Shown one piece after another: positions 49,801 to 62,300 of a stretch of DNA of 64,000 nucleotides. The position numbers were made by a program, and so were the translations under genes. The stretch is taken from contig OU342630.1 in assembly GCA_910589415.1 (NCBI GenBank), forward strand, positions 87,230,186-87,294,185. The letters are read 5' to 3'. This stretch comes from Malachius bipustulatus (taxonomy: Eukaryota; Arthropoda; Insecta; Coleoptera; Melyridae). Below the pieces are notes generated by a model that worked only from the letters and a program-made list of their open reading frames with translations, ran no database searches and was not told the DNA's origin. How positions within the stretch are numbered: the first letter of the stretch is position 1; every line of letters starts with the position of its first letter.

Positions 49801-52800
49801 GACACTCACTTTTTATCGTAGCCTCAAAAATAAAGTGGTGGGAGAACGTCAAAACTTTTGTTTATGCAAATGTTGATTATTGCTGTTAACCTCAACGGAA
49901 TTTAACAAGATTAATTACATTTGTACAACCGGACCATAATGTTTGTTATGTATTTTAATAAGAAATAGAGCAATCAAAAAATTTCTTGAAATAAAACGAA
50001 TTGGAGGTTAAACATTTTCCTTTAAAGAAAAATGTACCAATTAATTCCTCTGACTGACAAATCACATGACTCTAAGGACAAAGGCAGCACTGTTTCGCCT
50101 TTATTAAGGTTTGTCAATTTGCCATAACAGTCGTGATGAGAGATGTGCCAGTCAAAGGAAACAGTCTTAAATAACAGCGTCCACTGATTTTTAATAAACA
50201 AGGTGATTTTATATTCTAGTAAAGAACTGGTTGGTAATGGTAATGCTACCATCCACTGTAAAGCCTTGTATGTACCTAAGTCATTAATAATTCCTGAAAG
50301 CTGATTGCATTTTGCAGTATGGAATAAACATTAATTTTTACTGAAATTATTTTCAGGTCTTGCAGAAATGCCTGTTGATCAGTCAGTGACAAGGTCTCAT
50401 AATAATTCAACTGATCGTGCAGAACTCTTCACACAGGGAGATACTAGTTGGAGTTTAGACGGTTCAGGACGTCAATTATCTCCATCTCCTTGTCCTTTAT
50501 CACCTTCGAGTAAAAGGTAAACTTATCATAACACAAGGTCATCAGTAGAACTCGCAGAAACACACATTTATCTTGTAACTTTGTTTTTTAAGGAAAAGAT
50601 TAAGAAAATCATCAACAGGCTCAGGTTCCGGTTCAACAGAGAAAGTTGTGGAAGAACAACAACAGCAACAACAACAACAGCAACAACAACAACAACAGCA
50701 ACAACAGCAGCAGCAACAGCAACAACAACAACACACTGAAGTGACGTTAATGACCTCTTCAAGCATCCTAAGCAATGTGATAAAATCGGAGAGTAGTTAT
50801 GTTGCAGAAACGGCCGTTGTACATCATAAACTTAAACAGCACAGTAGCGATTCGGAAATACACAGAGGCAGTTCACATGAAAGTGTTGACAGTGAACCTC
50901 CTCATCAGATTACTTTGGTAGGTATCACTGAACTTATTTTTGTACGGGACAGCCATATTTAATTTGGTTTCAAATTTTTAGCAAGTGCCCCAGCAACAAG
51001 ACTTACACATTTCTCATACTATAGAAGCTCAACAAAGCGTTGAAATGGCCCCGTCAACAAGTCAACCGCAACAACATTCTCAGCAACCCATAACAGGTAT
51101 GTCAAGTATGTCAGGTGTTCTCTATGCTTTGATTGTTCATTATTAAGGGTAATAGTTGTTGTTTCTACCAATCACATAAAAAGGATTATTATAATTTTTA
51201 TTGAAAGGTTATTTTATGGAACTTTACCTTCTATGAAAGGTAAATGTGTGTTCAAAAAGTTTTCTGATTACGGTATGTTATAGCAGTTCGTGTCATAATC
51301 ATAATGAATGCAAGTATCTTAATAGCCTTTAAATGTGAGTTGCATACATTGTTTTCTCTGTAAAAAGTTTTAATCCTTTAGAAAATGAATTGTTGGTTGA
51401 ACCAACAATCGGGTGCATTGAATGCACCCGATAATTCCGAGTTAGTTGACTTTGGTGTGATTTTTTCACCTCAGAATTAGGTAGGTACCAAATTCTGCAT
51501 CGGTATTGACCAGTTTTGCTAGTCTGTTAGTTTAATGTTATATTTTACAAGAAGAAGTTAAAGGATTAATTTTTTTAAGCCAACAGAACCTTGAATGCAC
51601 TGATGTTGCAGTAAACATTTTTTTAAGACAAAGTGGACCAAAACAAATCGATTAAAAATATTCCTAATTCTAAATTTCACCTCTGTATGCTGTTTCAAAT
51701 AATCGTTGATCTCTCAACAAAGATCATGCACACTGTATGACCAAAGTGTACTTTGTAGAATCCCCTTCAGTCACATAAAGTCACATGTTTAGGCAGCAAA
51801 ACTATGATTTTACTGCCTAGTGCCTTTCATGCCAAAAATCATTTTAAACCACATGTTGCATTTTTTGTTCTTGTTGTTAAATTGGTTGTTGTGTCATGTC
51901 ATTTGAACATTTCAAAAGTTGTCAAACTTTTGTTGTTATACAAATTTATAGCTACAGGGATTTAATACATAGGCACAGGAAATTGTGAAACATCAGTCAT
52001 TTTATCAGTACCACTTTTAATGGTTTCAAACACTTCTTTCTTACTTTTACTGATTCTTTTCACCTATGATGCAGATTTTTGAAGTAGTACTGTGTATTTT
52101 TCATAATATCTGGGCTGAAGAGAATCCTTGATTTTATTAATTGAAGTAATTAATTAGTAGATTTGATTTCAATTCTATATCCTGTGTTATTTTTATAAAT
52201 CTTGGCTAAAGGTGTGATTTATGTTTGGGGAATTGTTTGTAACCAAAACTAACTACATATGTGTGTATTCACCAGGTCTAGTTTTAAGTTTCCACTTTTG
52301 AAAAATTTAAATTTGCATATTTTAATAAAACAAGTAGAAAACGTTTACTAGAATTGTTACATGTGTTACTCAGGAAACTTTTTAAACATGCGTTACAACA
52401 AAATAACAACTCTGAAAATAATTTTATTTTTACATAGACCGTGTTATGTTATTGAAATGGTTGTTTCAACATGTTTCAATGAATTTATGGCAATTTGTTC
52501 AGAATTAAACATAATTATTGCAGCTGCCCAAATTATTAATCCCGATTAGCTGTTCAGTTTGACATTAGAGCTTGCTATTATTGCTTTGACAAATTATAAA
52601 AGAAACTGGTTACTATCCAAGAATCAAATAAATACGAATAAAAAATTACAAATATCCATAGTCACCAATGTTTTTCATATAATATTACTGTATTGAATTG
52701 AAATTTAATATCTATAAATTGTGATATCAATATTTCAAGGCTAAGAATCAACAGCAACATGAACAAATTATACAAATTCCTCCATATCCTCCTCTAAAAA

Positions 52801-53646
52801 AATCCCCAAGACCTTGAAGACTGGCTTAGCTCAATGGTTATCACTATCTCATCATCTCACCATTAAAACCAGTTCAGTCATTGCTGATAATCCATTATTT
52901 GAATCATTTTTTTTTTACATAAGTTGTTCATGTTCACTAAGATGCCGTTGAGCTTAGCCTTGTCTTTTATAAAGGTCTAACTGTTCCTCGTCCTTGCAGG
53001 GCTCCATTGGAACATAATGGACAACACTGCCTATACCCATTACAATAATACATGTTCCTCTCCAAGCCAAAACCAAATACAGCCACCCAATGTCGAACCA
53101 CCTGTTCCCCAACCTCAGCAACCGCCGCCAAGTTGTATACATCCAAACTCGCCTAATGGTGTTGGTTACCGGAACCAAATAAATAATTCTCCGCCTCAGA
53201 TGATCCAAAAGAGAAAGCGTAGCGTTAATCCTCAAGCTGACGAGAACTTTATTAGAGCTCTGGAAGCTGTGAGATATGGAGGGATCGGCTTCTGTAAAGC
53301 CGCAAGGATATACGGAGTCAATAACAGGACGCTTTGGTTAGAGTATAAAAAACGTGGTTATCCAAATTTTAGGTTAAGTATAAAAGGTAGAAAACAGGAG
53401 AGTGATCAAAATGTGGAAGTGAGTAATCAAGCTTCTAGTAGTCCACCTCCTCCGGAACCAATGCCCAGACCGGATAACGAAGAAATTATGGTTCAAAATA
53501 ATCCAGTTTCATTGCTGAATAACACGTATTTTGAAAATAAACCTGTAGATTTAGGGTCGATGCTACAAAGACCAAAGTTTTTGGATGCTGCCATATTATC
53601 CCAGCAAGGGATCAATTTTCAAGGACTTGGATTCGAGCATATGTGA
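43666..53646 (+). CDS. BTB/POZ + pipsqueak-HTH transcription factor (psq isoform), six coding exons
   Basis: Joined exons 43666-43836, 49496-49661, 50357-50516, 50593-50917, 50982-51096 and 53000-53646 give 1584 nt, 527 aa, with every junction GT-AG and in phase. Residues about 4-110 are a TTK-class BTB/POZ dimerisation domain ([37 protein letters not shown]). A basic KRKRLRK run near residue 166 looks like a nuclear signal; 25 glutamines follow at 188-212. Residues about 387-437 form a pipsqueak-type helix-turn-helix ([26 protein letters not shown]). The family consists of nuclear, sequence-specific regulators that oligomerise through BTB. I chose ATG 43666 because an upstream in-frame TTG (43642) lies across a likely splice acceptor (AG at 43646-43647). 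The class includes lola, ttk, bab and psq; I cannot name the exact orthologue. Confidence 0.92.
46355..46560 (-). pseudogene. Tc1/mariner-type transposase C-terminal fragment
   Basis: The minus strand reads [20 protein letters not shown], then [18 protein letters not shown] and ITPEMLND. This is the third catalytic motif (SPDxxPLDFFxWG) and tail of an insect mariner-type transposase. Upstream (46568-46936) a 122-codon frame is not recognisable as transposase. It lies in BTB intron 1. Confidence 0.6.
47097..47764. mobile_element. TIR element with ACCGTGTGTCCCCGGAT termini, ~195-bp arms
   Basis: 47097-47290 pairs with 47570-47764. The unpaired middle keeps a short frame that resembles a transposase N-terminus, so this copy may be a deletion derivative of the autonomous element. 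It lies in BTB intron 1. Confidence 0.8.
47399..47500 (+). pseudogene. Remnant transposase N-terminus
   Basis: A 33-codon frame, [19 protein letters not shown]..., then stop. T.QQR..LI.CY resembles the start of the N-terminal domain found in some insect mariner-type transposases. The match is short and the call is tentative. Confidence 0.35.
47958..48414. mobile_element. piggyBac-type MITE flanked by TTAA
   Basis: CCCTTAGTTGGTAACAT (47958-47974) and its exact complement (48398-48414) are flanked by TTAA on both sides (47954-47957, 48415-48418). TTAA target duplication is the piggyBac hallmark. Inside, degenerate short repeats of CATCCGTCTCTCAGTCGG occur in both orientations. Confidence 0.75.
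49496..49661 (+). CDS. BTB gene coding exon 2 (second half of BTB domain)
   Basis: The exon follows a pyrimidine-rich acceptor ending TTTTCAG and encodes residues 58-112 plus one base ([11 protein letters not shown] to EMLKIK). The donor is G|GTAAAT, phase 1. It is separated from exon 1 by a 5.7 kb intron carrying several transposon copies. Confidence 0.93.
50357..50516 (+). CDS. BTB gene coding exon 3 (Ser/Pro-rich linker)
   Basis: The acceptor is ATTTTCAG|GT, entering at phase 1; the exon leaves at phase 2 (AG|GTAAAC). It encodes GLAEMPVDQ, then a low-complexity linker rich in Ser and Pro ([11 protein letters not shown]). GLAEM directly after the BTB fold matches the conserved exon junction seen in this family. 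Confidence 0.9.
50593..50917 (+). CDS. BTB gene coding exon 4 (basic stretch, polyglutamine)
   Basis: Entered at phase 2 and left at phase 0 (TTG|GTAGGT). The exon starts with [15 protein letters not shown], followed by 25 consecutive Gln codons (50657-50731) made of mixed CAA and CAG. After that comes an acidic, Ser-rich stretch. Mixed codons usually make such a repeat more stable than a pure CAG tract. The open frame continues past the donor to 50962, which is intron read-through. Confidence 0.88.
50982..51096 (+). CDS. BTB gene coding exon 5 (Gln-rich; shared donor for alternative ends)
   Basis: The acceptor is TTTTTAG|CA, phase 0. The exon encodes [11 protein letters not shown] and a Gln/Ser-rich tail ending PITG, and is not itself an open reading frame starting with Met. 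It leaves at phase 1 (ACAG|GTATGT). Both downstream acceptors (53000 and 63742) fit this phase, so this donor is the branch point for alternative 3' exons. Confidence 0.85.
51097..52999 (+). other. BTB gene intron 5
   Basis: 1.9 kb, AT-rich. It contains a small palindrome (GGGTGCATTGAATGCACCC near 51413) and the tRNA-like remnant. No further exon in phase 1 was recognised. Confidence 0.7.
52819..52887 (+). other. tRNA-like (SINE?) remnant
   Basis: GGCTTAGCTCAATGGTTA resembles a pol III A box and AACCAGTTCAGTC a weak B box about 50 bp later. Stems do not close well, so it is not a working tRNA gene. It lies in the intron before exon 6a. Confidence 0.3.
53000..53646 (+). CDS. BTB gene terminal exon 6a (pipsqueak helix-turn-helix)
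   Basis: The acceptor CCTTGCAG|GG joins exon 5 to read [16 protein letters not shown] Pro/Gln-rich region precedes [14 protein letters not shown] and the helix-turn-helix [19 protein letters not shown], then [11 protein letters not shown]. The exon ends FQGLGFEHM and a TGA stop. An AATAAA signal lies at 53799-53804, giving a short 3' UTR. The psq-type fold binds DNA directly, so this isoform can act without zinc fingers. Confidence 0.93.
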
Positions 53647-53830
53647 AAATGAATTGGTTCTTGATAATATAGTTACTCGAATTTTTGATAGTTAGCTCTG
53701 TGTATAAAAGTGATGTTAGGCTATTATTTTTATATCTGGAAATTTCATAATCATGTTTATAAATACTTGTACATTTTTAGTTTTTTTTTTATGTTTGTAA
53801 TAAAAGTTGCCATTGTTGTTTTGCCATTGC
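53647..53830 (+). other. 3' UTR and poly(A) signal of psq isoform
   Basis: AATAAA at 53799-53804 lies about 155 bp after the stop and is followed by a GT-rich stretch. A second AATAAA near 54212 could be used for a longer form. Confidence 0.6.
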
Positions 53831-54607
53831 CAGTTTTGTTACTTTTTAAATGATTTGTAAATGTTATCGACTAATATACAGTGACTGTGACACTAAGTTA
53901 TATTTATTGTTTACTAATTTTTTGTTGTTACCTCCTATTTATTTAGATATTTCCCTAGAATACACTTTCGAATCTCCCAATCGATTGAAAGATTAATTTT
54001 TTGTTCACTTGAACTTAGTGGTGAAAATGCTTTAAGTTATGTGAGAATATAATTTCGATAGATAATGCTACTTTACCAAGCATAACTATGTGTTTCTTGT
54101 TTACATTTTATGTTAATTTTTCTGCTATTGGTAATTTTGTTGTGATATTGAAACTTCAATTATTTGGATATTATAACCGTAATACGTTTAAGGCTTATGT
54201 AGAACTTTGTAATAAACAAATTTTTTATATGAATTTGCTGTCTCTCAGCACAATAATGTCAATAAGTCTGCAATTGGGAGTAGAAAAATATCTTCCCGAG
54301 CTTTTGGTTCCTTCGTTTCGTGTAGACAAAAATAAAATATGAATCATTGGTAAAATTGTACAACATTTTTTCTTAAATCTTTAAAATCAATAATTTGTTG
54401 CTTTTTTAACCATTTTTATTTCATATCAATAGTTGATGTCAAAAACATTTAATCAATAAGTGGTTGCGTTCAAAGCTGACAGCTACTGACTCTGGCAGCA
54501 AACCAGAAATTAACATAACTCAACTTCAGACCACAATAATTGACATAACACCAATAATAATTTTTTTACATTTTTCAAAAAACAACGGATTAACAAAGGA
54601 AAATTTG

Positions 54608-55015
54608 GAGGTGAATAAAATAAATGATAAAAATTGCACGGTGGGTTTGACTTATGCCATAAGATGCACCCCAGGCCCCCAAAACACATGCCAACAACTG
54701 AGTGCAGTGCCCTCTAGTGTGCATGGATAGCTAGCAATGCCTACTAGCCATTGTTAGACAAGAAATAAATGACATATTGCTGGACAATATGTCATTCATT
54801 GTAGACTTGTGTGACTCTTCAGTACAATGTAACACACAGCACAATCTCAATCACTAAACCTTAGTGAGAGGATTCATTGAGATGAATAAAATAAAAGATA
54901 AAAATTGCACTGTGGGTTGAACTTACGCCATAGGATGGGCAGCCAAAACACCGCCATAGGATGCACCCCAGGCAGCCAAAACGCATGCCAAAAACTAAGT
55001 GCAGTGCCCCCTTGT
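54608..55015 (+). repeat. Direct duplication (~110-bp units)
   Basis: 54608-54720 and 54880-55015 share GATAAAAATTGCAC.GTGGGT, GATGCACCCCAGG and AGTGCAGTGCCC. The second unit holds its own inner duplication of GCCATAGGATG. No coding frame is conserved between them. Confidence 0.7.
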
Positions 55016-55158
55016 CCTTGTTCGAAGAAAAATTTGGATAGTTGGAATTCATGTGAACAGAACCTGGGAGACAGGTCATTTGGACCATGTTAGATTTTAT
55101 TTCCAAAAATTTCAAGAAAATGTCACAGGTGTGGATTTATTATTGCTGAAATTATCGC

Positions 55159-55395
55159 GGTGGAGTGCTAGAACATTAATTACAGATCTTCCAGATAATT
55201 ACTGATTTTAAAATGCCCTGTATTATCAAACTATTGGTCTGATATTGCTGGAAATAAACTCTGCTCCCTTTTAGAAGAGTTAATTACTGATAAAAAATTA
55301 AATATCATTAAAAATATTCACCCTATTTTCAAAATTTGCAATTTAAAATCAATAATTATCTGACAAATCTTTAATTAGCGTTCTAGCACTCCACC
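55159..55395. mobile_element. Short foldback MITE
   Basis: GGTGGAGTGCTAGAACATTA is inverted at 55370-55395, and GATAATTACTGATTTTAAA at 55331-55350. Confidence 0.75.
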
Positions 55396-56244
55396 CTCAG
55401 TGCTGTAGCATCCACCAATATTAAAACAATTTTTTTATTTTAATTAGGTACCTTTCTCAGGCTCTCACAATTTGTTGATTATAACTTTGTTTTTTGATGC
55501 ATTTCTTATATTGTTTGGTTATGTTACGATCCTGTAACTGACAGTTGACAGCAATGACAATTTCAGCTGGTTCAATAAACTTGCATTAGCTGTCAAGACA
55601 GCGGCTATATACTATGGTGTCAACTCAGCAACTTATTGGCTTTGAACTCAACCAATGTTAAGGGTGTAAATAATAAGGTTGCATTGATTTAAGGAAGAGC
55701 GCAACAGCTGAAGAAAATCTAACCTCAAATTGAAATGAAAAACAACAATCAATTCGCTAATTCTTTCTGTGTTTCACTCACTATCTTATCATCATTGGAT
55801 GTCTGAGCCTCAGTAGGCATAAATTAACATTTTATAAGCATTTCTATTTACACATCCAAAGATGCTACAAGCAGACTATAAAAAATTGGTATCTACTTTA
55901 TTTACGCTGAGCTCCACTGGAACGAGATGAAATTATTGATTTTTTCATTTATCTATTATAGTTTCCTGTAAATTTTACCAGATTTTTTGTACTACATAAT
56001 ATTATCTTACCACAGACAGCTTATAAGCTTTTTCAAAGCCAAAGAAAACCGTCTATACATATACTTTATAGACGTCCCTTTAGATGACTGGATTTGTTAG
56101 GTCTGTAGGAGATACTCCCCGCCAAACAGGTTAAAATGATCAGTTTGAACAAGGAATACGACATAATATCAAGCTTCAAACTTATAACATCACTCTCATA
56201 TTTAATGTTTTTAAATTATGTTTTTGCCATTACAAAGTTACAAA

Positions 56245-56371
56245 TCAGTTAACGCATTCTTCTACCAAACATCTAGTCTTGAGTACTTTTTTATAAAACA
56301 AAGTGGATTCCTTAGGTGTTCTTTTTCGCTCAGGGTCTTCAAAGTCTACGTGGTAAAGTCCAAACTTTATC
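56245..56371 (-). CDS. GH1 exon 6 (C-terminus and stop)
   Basis: The acceptor is TTTTTTTAG|GA. The exon encodes [19 protein letters not shown], then [20 protein letters not shown] and TGA at 56247-56245. GLYHVDF...R.PK.S is the usual GH1 tail. A possible ATTAAA poly(A) signal lies at 56201-56206. Confidence 0.93.
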
Positions 56372-59300
56372 CTAAAAAAAATCAATTACATAGTTCACAA
56401 TTTCTATAAGTTCTTTTTTTTTCACTTTTTGTCTTAAACAGGTTTTAAATTCAAACAAATTTGAATTTTAACCCATTGCTTTCAAGTAAATCGGGTACCT
56501 ACTATTAGGACAAAAAGGAAAAGAAAATAATCATTTATAATTCATTTAGCTTAAGATAATAGTGCGTCGTTATTCCGAACAGTATGAACAAAAAAAAACT
56601 TCTTTGTTAGTGTATAATTTTTATATGATTCCATTTCTAAAGCGAGATAAGGAGATAGCAAAAGTGGTTAAACTTTTTCAAATCTTCTCTTTTTAATATC
56701 TATTAAGCAATTAAAAAAAAAAGAAATTTAAAATGTCGTCAAAAAAATCTAATTAAAGTCATTTTTATTGAGTTATTATATAACTTACGTATATCCAGCA
56801 CCCCATTCAAAAGAATCCAGGAAACTCCAAATAGTATATCCAGTCAAATTTACCCCATCGATGTAAATAGCATCTAAAGCTGCGCTTAAATAGTTCTGCA
56901 AAATTGAAAGTTTACCACTGTACCTACCTATAAAAATAATAAATCACTTTATAGAAAGGTTTAAAAAAATACCTTGTAATAAGCAGTTCGTCTTGGATTA
57001 TCCAATCCCCCACTGTCGGGGTATCCGTTTTCTGTTATGATAATTTCAGGGTTATTGTAGGTGTCTTTGATCCATTTCAATAGTTTTCGTAGGCCCCAAG
57101 GAACTACCTAAGTAAACATAAAAAGTGAAAGATAAGAGTAATGATTCATGTATGAATCTGAAACACAGAGAAACTTACTTTTAGCCATTTTGCAGCTGAC
57201 GGTTCCCAAATAGCAAGCTGCGCTTCTTCAACGGAAATATCATCAATATATCTTATACCAGTTTTATTTTTTTGGTCGCAAGCGATACTGGTGGTGTAGT
57301 GGTTCAACCCCAAGAAATCAAAGGAACCCTTAATTTGTTCAGCTTCTTCTTTAGTGAATTGAGGTAGTCTCGATTCGGGAAATCCTTCTAGAAAACTCCT
57401 AAGCGCTATCCTGGCAGCCATCCCCTGAGGGTAACTACCCCACACTAACGGATTAGCAAACCATCCAAATTGAAATTCAAATTTACGCTCCTGGGCTAGA
57501 GGAGACTTAGGGTAAGGTTCAAACCAGTTCGTGTTTAGAACTATGCCTATTTTTCCTGAAAAAAATTTTTGCGAAAAATCTATATGGCATCCGGGTCCTG
57601 TACAGGGTGTTTCAAAACATATGTCGGAAAATTAAAGATTAAAGGTGTGATCCTTGGTGCGCTCTGAGAAAAAAAGGTCCCATTAACATGGGCCCGGTTT
57701 TGAATACAGGGAGTCCAAAAACCATTTTTTTTCAGTTATTTGACGAGATCTTAGGAACTGTTTGAGAAATAAAACTGAACTTTTGTACATATCATATCAT
57801 TAATAGTACCTACCTATATTTTTAAGGGCTAATTAATTTTTTTTATACGGCAGTGAAACAAATCATTAAAAAAAAATGATCAAAAACAAGTACCTACCTA
57901 GTGTTTTTGTACACAACGAAAACTGTTGTCACTTTTATGTTTTTCATCACTTAAAATGCTGTTTTTCTCGAAAACAGTTCACGTTAGAGTATTTTCTTTT
58001 TTATGTAGAACACATTGCCAATTTAAAATGTAATTTCATAATGCCAATTTTCCCTGTGTCGTAGAAATTAGGGGCAAAAAAATTTCGAGCAACCACAGAA
58101 TCTCCACCACTGCATATGGAAAGTTATTTAAGTAGCTCTCAAAAGTCATTAATATTATTGATGAGATGTGTACAAAAGTTCAGCTTTATATCTCAAACAG
58201 TTCCTAAGATATCGTCAGAAAACTGAAAAAAAAAATTATTTTGACACCTTGTAGCTCGAAAACGGTAGATTTGCGGACACGTTTTTTCTCAGAACGACAC
58301 ATGTTTTGAAACTCCCTGTATTTTATCCTAAAATCGAATTAAATCTCGATTTATAGAGACAAAATAACTGGGAAAGAATTTTGTTCACAAAAAAATGTTT
58401 CTTTCTGATATCAAATCTTGCCATAAGGCAAAATTATGAAACAATTATCTCTTTAAATGAGGTCATACCTTTTTGTTTTTCTTGGAAAGAATTTTTATAT
58501 AGATGGTAAACCTTGGCATGTGATTTCAAAATATTATGAGCACATTGGTACTCTGCAATACCACTTAAATCTGCCTTACTATTCATCAAAGCAGTTACTT
58601 GGGTGCAGATCTCGTACGGTTCATTGAAAGTGATCCACGTTTTGACATCCTCTCCAAACAAGGTAAACAACAATTTAGCAAAATCCAGAAAATAATCTGC
58701 TATTGCCGGATTGGTCCAAGCCCCCATATTAACCAACGCAATAGGCAAGTCCCAGTGATGGATTGTAACCATGGGCTCTATCCCCGCCTGTTTCAACTCC
58801 TGTATGAGGTTTCTGTAATACTGCACTCCCTTTTCATTAACAGGCTCCGAGAATCCCGTAGGAAGGATCCTGGCCCAAGAGATTGAGAACCGGTAGTGGT
58901 CAACGCCGAGGTCTTTCAAGAGTGCTACATCTTCCTTGTATTTGTGATAGGAATCGCATGCCACGTCACCAGTGCTGTTATCCGCCACAACACTGGGTTT
59001 TCTGTGAAAAGCAACATCGAAAATATTTAATCCTTTTCCATCTGTGTTCCATGCCCCCTCCACTTGATATGCAGCTGATGCTGTCCCAAGTTTGAAGCCT
59101 TCAGGAAAGGCTCGATTACTTGTTGATAAAACTTCCCTGGAAAAATATTGCAGTTAGCATTTTGTTTTATGAGTAGATATTGTGACAAACACTGATTTTT
59201 TGAGAATAGAAAAATGTGCTTGAAATAGAAGCATGAACATTGTGAAGCACAAGCACAAATTATTGGAAACCGAAAATGGCCTGAGATTTTAAGTCCACAA

Positions 59301-62300
59301 GTTGGGCAAGATAATTCCAATTAATGAATGATTATTATTAATTCTAAACTTTATTTTATTCTATTTATTATTCTCTCTACTTCATAAAGATATCGACATT
59401 ACTTGAGGTACGTTCAGAAATTCACTCTGGAGTACGATTGGAGTAGGGGTAGAGTAATGAGCGTATCTCCTGCTCACCCGTATCTCATAACCCGTTCATA
59501 AACCTACCCCGCCATTTGTCAAGACAACTGCAGTGTGATAGGATTTATTTCCACAAGAAACACAACACAGAACTTAAAAAAAGACATTCCAAACCCTTGA
59601 GTCGGTTTACCGCGAATAAATACCACGAAATGCGAATAGAATAAGAACTAATATACTTTAAAATCGTTACTCTAGAATAAATGCCCCTTAATTTGACAGG
59701 TTAAATGTCAGAGTACGTTCATAGTTCATACCCTCCTATTCCGTAGAGTATTCGGAGCATGCCATAGAGTACGAACTCTTAGTTTATGAACGCTGTAAAT
59801 GACATTTCCAGGGGTATGCCAATAGTTTCTGAACGGCCCAGGAGCATGCTCTGTATACTCGGAGTAAGTTTCTGAACGTAGTCTTGGAAGTGTCCATTGA
59901 TTGCTTAAAAGTCACTCACAAACAAACAATTTCATAGAGATAAAAATAACTGCTTTGACACTTACAAAAGGCAAGTAAATAAAATTAACAAAGTAGAGTT
60001 TTTTCTCATTGTGACGAATCCACCCGTCATAATATACATGACTTTTGCACCTGATTTTCCTATTACTAATGTAATTTCACTACTAAGGTTATTTAATTGC
60101 ATTTAATGGTACTTATATGTGATTATTTCTACATTTTTACTTCGAAATGAGATATTTCAAATAAGCACACAAATAATATTTGCTACAATGTGAACATTAA
60201 TCCATAAAATATAGAGGGTGAGTCAGGTTTTTATAGCAGGACTTTATCAATTATTGATTTTAAGAAATAAACATAATATCCTGAATAGCTTAGGAAAAAA
60301 AGATACCTACAGCCTACAGGGTTGAATAATAATAATTTTTTTTTTTTTTGTTTTCGGCTCCTAACTTGGGTATTTTTCAATATTTTAATTTTAAATCAAG
60401 TGGTTATTTATTATAATTTAGGAATACAAAACGAATTCAAACATTTTGAGAGAAAAATACAGTAGCGTAGATACAAAGTACATGTTTTTTTTGCCCTACA
60501 ATTTCATGGACTTTCAAGACCTTATCAGCCGTAAATTCCCTAGAGCATTCTTTCGAAGAAGGGTATTTTTATAAATATTCGAAATTCCCCATAGTTTTTT
60601 TTTTTCACTAACTCTATTCTATGATTTCTCTTTCGTTAAAAAATTCACTAAGGTGTCTTTATCTATTGGTATTTGGTATTTTAACTAAATGTGAGAGATG
60701 GTTTTTGTGGTCCCACACACTGAAGCCAGCGGGCTTATTGTATTTCTCACATTTATAGATTTGTCTTTATCTAAGTAATTGATTAGTTTTATTCTGACAT
60801 TTTTAACTGTCACAGTGTAATGAATTTTTTAAACATCACCCTCCGTTGTCTTAAATATTATTAAAAAATAATACTAATAATACTCTCTTGCCTGTATTCA
60901 CAAAGCGTTCTGGCCCTGTAATATCTCGAAAAGAATTTAATGAATGAGATGGAGATATACAGTTTATTTGCATTAGAATGAGATGGAGATAACTGATTAC
61001 GTAATTATTTGGTAATTATTATTGTTTGTGAATAAAAAAATCTAACTACTTAATGAACGGGAAATCATAGGTTAAAAATAAAGACTGTCGTTAAGCCTTT
61101 AACGACAGTCTCTAACTTTTAATAGAAGGGAAATCATTGAGTCTAGACTACCTCATACCATTTATTTAGCTATGGGTGTTAACATATAAGCGGTGACTTT
61201 AATTTTAAGTGACTTTAAATTTAAGAGGGCTAACGAACACGCCAAGTTTCATCACAATCAATGCAAAGATTTTTGAATACCCAATTAATAAAAAAAAAAC
61301 TATTTTTTAATAAAACTTTGACTTCTCTATCTCGAAAATATGCCACTATGCGACTGATGATTTTTTCCACACATGTTGATCTTCGTTTTGTCTGCTCTAA
61401 ATTATAATAAATACCTACCTAACCTAACCTGGATTTAAAATTGAAAAATGTCCAAGTTGAGTGCAGAAAACAAAATGTCACTGTATATTATTTATTGTTT
61501 AGTCACTCTGATAATATTCATGTAGGTATAATAATTAGAAATCAAGAAAAAAAAACTTTTTTTAATGTAGTCAAGGAGACAGGAGATTGTTTTGTCATTA
61601 GATTATCAGTAAGTATGCACCCTATTCAAGTTATCAATTAGGTACCATTGTTAGCAAAGCACAGATTTATCTTCATATTTTTTTAAGATAAAGACCAGAT
61701 TATTATGTATTATTAATTAATTTACTAGGTACATAAAAACAGTCAAATAACTTTAATTATTAATTGCTATGTTTAAAGTATTTTCAAGCTTTTCCTTACA
61801 ATAATAAAGTAAAGTAAGCTGTAGCTTAATGGGAGAAAAATTAAATTATATTACAATAATTACATTTTTTATTTTTAAAAACTAAAACAATAGTTTTTTA
61901 AGAGGGAGCATCGGTCTTAACTGTGTAGGGAAGACAATTTGGTAATTTGGCTTCGAGATCGAGCTCATTTATCCACAGACACATTTTAAAGAAATGAATA
62001 GTTTTATAAATGGGCACAAACATCCATGCCGAGCTGGTACTTGAACCCAGATGGTCACAGCGTCAACGGTTTAATAGTCAACGACACAACACAATAATTG
62101 TGAGAAAAAAATTTGTTTCGAACAAATTATAAACATATAAAAATGTGAAAATGTTTTATTGCAATTTGGTGCGATAAGAAGGTAGGTAACTGGGCAAGTT
62201 TTTCAGTTACCTACTCATTTTTTCTTATACAAGGTGTTGAAAAACACATGTCAAGCTCTTAGCCACAGATTGTTGCCATAAATAATGGGATTTTTCTGAG

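Noticed and set aside
50542..50775. Poly-Cys and poly-Val/Ala frames on the minus strand
   Set aside because: They are antisense readings of the CAA/CAG glutamine tract of BTB exon 4.
58599..59095. Plus-strand frames of 95 and 70 codons
   Set aside because: Both are antisense to GH1 exon 2, which has catalytic motifs and splice support.
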